A DNA stretch of 64,000 bases. Source: Malania oleifera (taxonomy: Eukaryota; Streptophyta; Magnoliopsida; Santalales; Ximeniaceae). Shown piece after piece: positions 59,397 through 64,000 of this stretch (positions within the stretch are counted from its first letter, which is position 1; every line of letters begins with the position of its first letter). Both the position numbers and the translations under genes were made by a program. A model generated the notes under the pieces. The model worked only from the letters and a program-made list of their open reading frames with translations, had not been told where the DNA came from and did no database searches. The stretch is from positions 14,787,936 through 14,851,935 of the forward strand of contig NC_080422.1 of NCBI RefSeq assembly GCF_029873635.1. Reading direction: 5' to 3'.

Positions 59397-60416
59397 AACT
59401 CTCCAACCAGAGTGGATTCGTACACAATAAGCACTACAATACTCTCAGAATATATTTGATAAGAAGCTCAAAGAGATTGACTCAGTTTTCTAGGTTTTAA
59501 AAGCTTTGAACTTTGAAAGAATAACTTAGAAAATCAGTTTTAGCAAGAATGACGCAGAACAGAATTTTTCAATGTAAATCTATGTGTTCTGGTTACCCTA
59601 ATATGATTAGGGATGGCTATATATAGTTAGGTTTGAATTATGGCCGTTTGTGCAAGTTTTGGTAACATTATTTTTGACAATCAAAAAGATTTTCAGCTGT
59701 TCACGAAACTTATCGCGCACTTCAATCGACTGAACTGGCAGTTTGGTCGCCTAAACCAATTAACTTATGAATTTCAAAATTGGCAATAGCCATTCGGTCG
59801 ACTGAACTCTATGTTCAGTCCCCCGAACACATTTGGTCGACTGAACTTGAAGTTAGGTCGCCCAAACCAACATTGTCTGGAACTTTAACAATGACAGTAG
59901 CCATTCGGTCGACTGAACCAATGGTTCAGTCGTCCAAACTCTCTGATGCCAAACCAATTTGTTCAGACTCCTGTATTCGGTCGACTAAGCATTAGCCTTG
60001 GGTGCATGAACATCCTGAAATTCAATATTCTTTATATTTTTTATTCCAAAACTGATTTTTATCCTTTTGAAATATCGTTTGGACTTTATAAAAATATTTT
60101 CCAAGAATTGAAAAGGTATTTAAGTCCAAGTAATTATCCTAAGAGCTTCATAACAAACATCAATTGAAAAGTACTCACATGAGACCTATTTTACAATACA
60201 CATGAGAAGCTAAATAGGTCTTGATATTCTTAAGCTTGATCTTCATCCAAGCTTTTTTCAATAGCCATCTGTGATTTCCTTGTGTTCTTCATGACTTTCC
60301 CATTATTCATCTTTCATTGTGCTTTTAAACTGTAACACCTGTAAATACACTTGATAGCACAATTAGATGCCTTGGTTTGTCATTATCAAAACGAGATGAA
60401 GCCTTGTTAGGTCAAC
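59397..60416 (-). repeat. 3' LTR of the outer SIRE element, right part
   Basis: Resumes after the inner element and ends GTTAGGTCAACA at 60,416. The polypurine tract follows. The LTR without the insert is about 1.7 kb. It contains five GTCGAC-type motifs at 59,724-59,985. Confidence 0.85.
59724..59990. repeat. Paired GGTCGACTGAAC / GGTCGCCCAAAC motifs in the outer LTR
   Basis: Four two-part units plus a single motif. Each unit has GGTCGACTGAAC-like sequence followed, with starts 21 bp apart where measurable, by a G(G/T)TCGCC(C/T)(G/A)AAC-like partner. Units lie near 59,727, 59,797, 59,836 and 59,907. Confidence 0.85.
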
Positions 60417-61113
60417 AATCTCCCCCTTTTTGATGATGACAAACAAGGAGCAAAATGAGGTAGCCTTGATAGGGCTCTCCCTCACAATAAGCATAAACAT
60501 AAAAATAAAATGTAAAAATATTCGTTTAAGATCAATTGTGATTAAATTCTCCCCTTTTCTAAAAAAATAACTTCTCCTCCTTTTTACTTGAAATTTAAAA
60601 AAGGTATAATAATTTTTGCACTTAGCTAAAAAATTTCTCCTCTTTTGACACAGAAATCAAAAGTATTATTTTGCATCATTTAGAAATATCATTTTCTTAT
60701 TTTTCTCCCCCCTTGGACATCAGCAAAAAATCTCAACAAAAATTCAGCATTATAGTGCAATCATGCAAATGGACAGCAAGAGCAAACATATTTTTGCCAA
60801 CAACGAGCATGCAGTCACAACGATATGACCACCAACAATACGTGATAAGCATACATTAATCAGCCGAAGTTTGCTAATATTTAACATTACATTACAACCA
60901 ACATTCAGCAGTCAACATGCATATACAGTTAGCATTTCAACATAGAGCTCATAATGGTTGCAAATAAAGCATAGATACATAAATATCAATAATCATACAT
61001 AATTAAGCTGTCTTCAACCGAACAAGAAACAAAAACAAGTACAATCAAGTTCAAACAATTGCAAGAAGTTTCAAAGATCTCTCTCTCTCTCTAATAACTA
61101 GCAAATCTCTCAT
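60417..61113. other. Non-coding stretch inside the outer SIRE element
   Basis: Between the 3' LTR and the end of the third coding region. It starts with the polypurine tract (ATCTCCCCCTTTTTG on the plus strand) and is otherwise AT-rich 3' untranslated sequence. A short (CT)n run lies at 61,079-61,092. Confidence 0.75.
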
Positions 61114-62360
61114 CTAGTCCTCATCGATAGGATTTTCACCGGATGAGCTCTCATCCTCTTCATCATCATCTTCGTCCTCTTCTTCACTCGAGCTTGCATC
61201 CATGGGTGCTTTCCCTTTTGATGAGGAAGCACTACCCGTGTTGCTTTCAATCCTTGCGAGGCGCTGATTGAAGGAACTGAAGTTTGAGTGAATATCTCGC
61301 TGCATAGTATAAAATCTGAAGTTCATATGCTGGCGAAGATCATGAAGAGTTCCTAGGATGGAGGCATAATTAGAAGGAGTAGTAGCTGAACCAGCTTGAG
61401 CAGATGGCTCCTCATGGTGTGGATCACCCCTATGTGCATATTCACGTTCCTTCATGCGTACATTTACATCATCACGTGGAAGATGACGGTTTTTGGGGAT
61501 CCAACCAAGTAAACCAGCCAACTCATAGCCCATTTGTTTGACCGTGATAGATGAGAATATATTAGATGTTTTTCTTTTAACGAATAAAGTTGAAAGACGA
61601 GCAAGGCCTAGATGTTAAAAAATGAGGTTTAGAGTCCCTCTATAAGGAAGAATGACTCTACGGGTTTCCTCTTTGGCAATCATCCACTTGATGATGAGAG
61701 AGGGAAGATCCAGACGTCTTACAGTGTATAAGCACCACATCACAAAACAGTCTAGGTAAGACATGTGATCCCTAGATCCAATTCTAGGAAGGATGTTATA
61801 TATGGTGAGTAGGTGCATTATTTTGGCTTCAAGAGTCAGATTTTTATATGAAGGAGAATGATCAAAATTATTGGTTGGCTCAGTTAAAACAAGAGGCAAA
61901 AATGCTTTTTGGGTGGGGGGTGAAATCTTGTTCCATTATCCAACTGGGTCCTACTATAGGACATTCAAAGTCTCCACAACAATGGTTGAACCTTGTAGCA
62001 ATGTTGCTGGGAGTGAGCATAAAGGTTTTGGACATGGCTTGCGTAGTATATTGGTTACCTTCCCTACCTAAATTAGCATAGAATAGGCGCACTAAGTTTG
62101 GATATACCCCTTGGGGTTGATAAGTTATAAACCTATCCCAACCTAAATCAACAAATCTACGAAGAATATATTTGGAAAGTGTTCTTGCATAAAGGGAATG
62201 TCAAGAATCTTACCTAGAATGGGTTCCAAAGATCGAAGATGCTCATTGTATATTTTCTTAGCTCCTGGAGTCAAAAGCCATCTATGAATGAACTCTGTGT
62301 CATCTTAACCTGAGGAGGGAGTTTTTTGTGCAACATTCTTGTTTCTAGGCAAGATTTTCA
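61114..62360 (-). other. Third coding region after pol, outer SIRE element
   Basis: Related to the region at 50.3-51.5 kb: RLFYANLGREGNQYTTQAMS, MPLVLTEPTNNFDHSPSYKN, YLDCFVMWCLYTVRRLDLPS and MGYELAGLLGWIPKNRHLPR. It ends in a strongly acidic serine-rich tail (SSSEEEDEDDDEEDESSSGE). The acidic tail, also present in the inner element, is a shared trait of this region. Function unknown. Broken. Confidence 0.7.
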
Positions 62361-62529
62361 AGTTAGAAAGCTGAGAAATCGTGAATCTGAAAGGTAAATC
62401 TGAGATTAAGAAGCGAAATCAGATCGTAGAGAGGTAGAATAGGTTGATACGAACCTTCGGGTGAGGGAGAAATAGGGTTCGGGGAACTGAAGAGGCAAAA
62501 GTTAGGGTTTTTTCGCGAGTTTAAGTTTT

Positions 62530-62840
62530 TTATATCTACGCGATTCGGTCAACTGAAGGCGGAGTTCGGTCGCCCGAATCACCTGGCGCACCCAATTAAT
62601 TTAGGCAGTACAGGTTTGGTCGACTGGATGAGTCGTTCGTCTGACTGAAGCATTCAGTTGACTATCTTTAGTACGTTCAGTCACCCAAAACACCTAATAC
62701 TCTCAACGGCCAAGTTAAAATGGGTTCGGTCGATTGACCTTTGCCCTTCGGTTGCCTGAACTGTCTGAAAAACTCAAAAACACTTAAGATAAGAGTATTC
62801 GGTTGACTGGACACTTCGTTTGGTCGCTTGAATGTCCTGA
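62530..62840. repeat. Paired GGTCGACTG / GGTCGCCTGAA motifs between pol and the third coding region, outer element
   Basis: Five degenerate units, e.g. CGGTCAACTGAAG with CGGTCGCCCGAAT, GGTCGACTGGATG with CGTCTGACTGAAG, and CGGTCGATTGACC with CGGTTGCCTGAAC. They sit in the same place as the array at 51.7-51.9 kb of the inner element. Confidence 0.82.
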
Positions 62841-62898
62841 GATTTGCCAAATTACTGGAAATTACCCCGAAATCCTTAAGTTAATGAATTAATTCTCC

Positions 62899-64000
62899 TT
62901 AAACTACTTCCCTAGCATGCAATAAACCTAATTCACGTCTTATTAAGATGAAATGATCTTCTTGAAGGGGTTTCGTGAATGTATCGGCCCATTGTTCATT
63001 AGTGCTCACAAATTCAAGATTGATATCCTCCTTTTGCACATGATTGCGAAGAAAGTGATGTCTTATATCTAAGTGCTTTGTTCTTGAGTGGGATATCAGA
63101 TTTTTAGAGATGTTTATGGCGCTGGTATTATCACACTTGATTGACACAGTCTCATAATTCAATTTGTAGTCTTTAAGTTGTTGCTTCATGTACAATACTT
63201 GAGCACAACAACTACTTGCGGCAATTTAGCCTCAGCAGTAGACAAAGCCACATAATTCTGTTTCTTGGAAAACCAAGATACTAGAGAACGTCCTAGGAAG
63301 GGACACGTACCACTTGTACTCTTGCATTCAGTTTTGCACTCGACATAGTCCGCATCGGAGTAGCTGATTATTTCAAAGGATCTGTCCTTTGGATACCATA
63401 AACTTAAGTACCATAAAGTCCTTTTAACAACTATTTGGTGTGATTCCTTAGGTGAGACTTGAAATCTAGCACACATGCAAAGGCTGAACATGATATCTGG
63501 TTTATTGGCCATAAGTAGAGTAGACTCCCAATCATACCACGCTAGTACTTGATATCTACTGGTTTCCCTTGCTAATCCTTATCAAGATTAGTGGAGGTGC
63601 TTATTGGTGTTCCCAATGCCTTGCCACCTTCTATATCAAATTTCTTGTGCAGGTTTTTTATATACTTGGACTAGTTTATGAATGTACCATTCTTGGCTTG
63701 CTTGATTCGAAGACCAAGAAAAAAATGTAAGTTCACCCATCATACTCATCTCAAATTCGTCTTGCATGCATTGAGCAAACTCTTTGCATAAATCCTCATT
63801 TGTAACACCAAATATGACATCATCGACATAGATTTGAATGATAAGCATATCATCGGCCTTGGTTTTGATAAAAAGAGTACTATCCATCTTTTCTCTCGAG
63901 AATCCATTTCTAGTAGAAAGCCACTCAGTTTTTCATACCAAACTTTAGGAGCTTGTTTTAAACCATATAAGACTTTCGACAATTTAAACACATGGTTTGG
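62899..64000 (-). other. RNase H and partial RT of the outer SIRE element
   Basis: RNase H at 62.9-63.25 kb (IKCDNTSAINISKNLISHSR, TKHLDIRHHFLRNHVQKEDI, WADTFTKPL). The RT C-terminal half follows to the window edge (NKPDIMFSLCMCARFQVSPK; IQIYVDDVIFGVTN; KLSKVLYGLKQAPKVWYEKL). The rest of RT, integrase, gag and the 5' LTR lie beyond 64,000. Broken. Confidence 0.87.

Larger units (their letters stand above)
47264..64000 (-). mobile_element. Outer SIRE-type copia element, running off the right edge
   Basis: A minus-strand Ty1/copia element in the intron of the NRG2-like gene, opposite to the gene's direction. Seen here are its 3' LTR (47,264-47,944 and 59,397-60,416, split by the inner element), a polypurine tract (AAAAAGGGGGAGAT on the minus strand), a third coding region downstream of pol, RNase H and part of RT. 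The VDDVIFG polymerase motif and the extra region after pol point to the SIRE (Maximus) lineage. Broken, with several interruptions in the visible part plus the nested element. It is older than the inner element. Confidence 0.87.

Overview
This is nuclear DNA of a flowering plant, almost certainly a eudicot with a repeat-rich genome. It is AT-rich, full of (AT)n and (CA)n runs, and holds a plant nuclear tRNA-Gly, an intron-containing DUF630/DUF632 (NRG2-like) gene, an endogenous caulimovirid fossil and several layers of Ty1/copia and Ty3/gypsy LTR retrotransposons. There are no bacterial-type genes and no CRISPR. The species cannot be named from the sequence alone.

Layout. 1-6.9 kb: an old, broken Del/Tekay-like chromovirus on the minus strand, with one LTR running off the left edge. 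6.9-8.6 kb: LTR-like fragments carrying paired palindromes built on TCGTCGACGA. 8.6-12.9 kb: AT-rich intergenic DNA with an intact tRNA-Gly(GCC), a copia gag scrap, a 5'-truncated non-LTR insertion and a small solo LTR with a target-site duplication (TSD). 13.08-18.72 kb: a compact, fairly young chromodomain gypsy element with a perfect CAGTG TSD. 19.5-37.25 kb: two exon pieces of a TSR1-like ribosome-biogenesis gene lie on either side of a large nest. The nest is a copia element (27,607-36,953, TSD ATGTG) that itself contains a 2.57-kb solo gypsy LTR (TSD TCAAC). In front of it lies a second copy of its left part (19,832-27,086), most of which is riddled with small insertions and looks like unpolished long-read sequence.

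37.3-42.8 kb: a caulimovirid (Florendovirus/Petuvirus-like) fossil split by an internally deleted copia element with a perfect TTTTG TSD. 45.2-47.05 kb: promoter, 5' UTR and first two exons of an NRG2-like gene on the plus strand. Its second intron starts at 47,047 and is still open at the right edge. That intron holds a SIRE-type copia element (from 47,264 past 64,000), whose 3' LTR is split by a second SIRE-type element (47,945-59,396), whose pol is split by a 691-bp non-autonomous hAT transposon with an 8-bp TSD.

Only the NRG2-like gene and the tRNA look like working host genes. The rest is mobile-element fossil material. The two observations most worth pursuing are (1) paired GTCGAC-centred near-palindromes, 20-24 bp apart, in LTRs of unrelated families and again between pol and the third reading frame of both SIRE elements, and (2) the insertion-noisy duplicate at about 21-27 kb, which is probably an assembly fault and should be resolved before the locus is interpreted.
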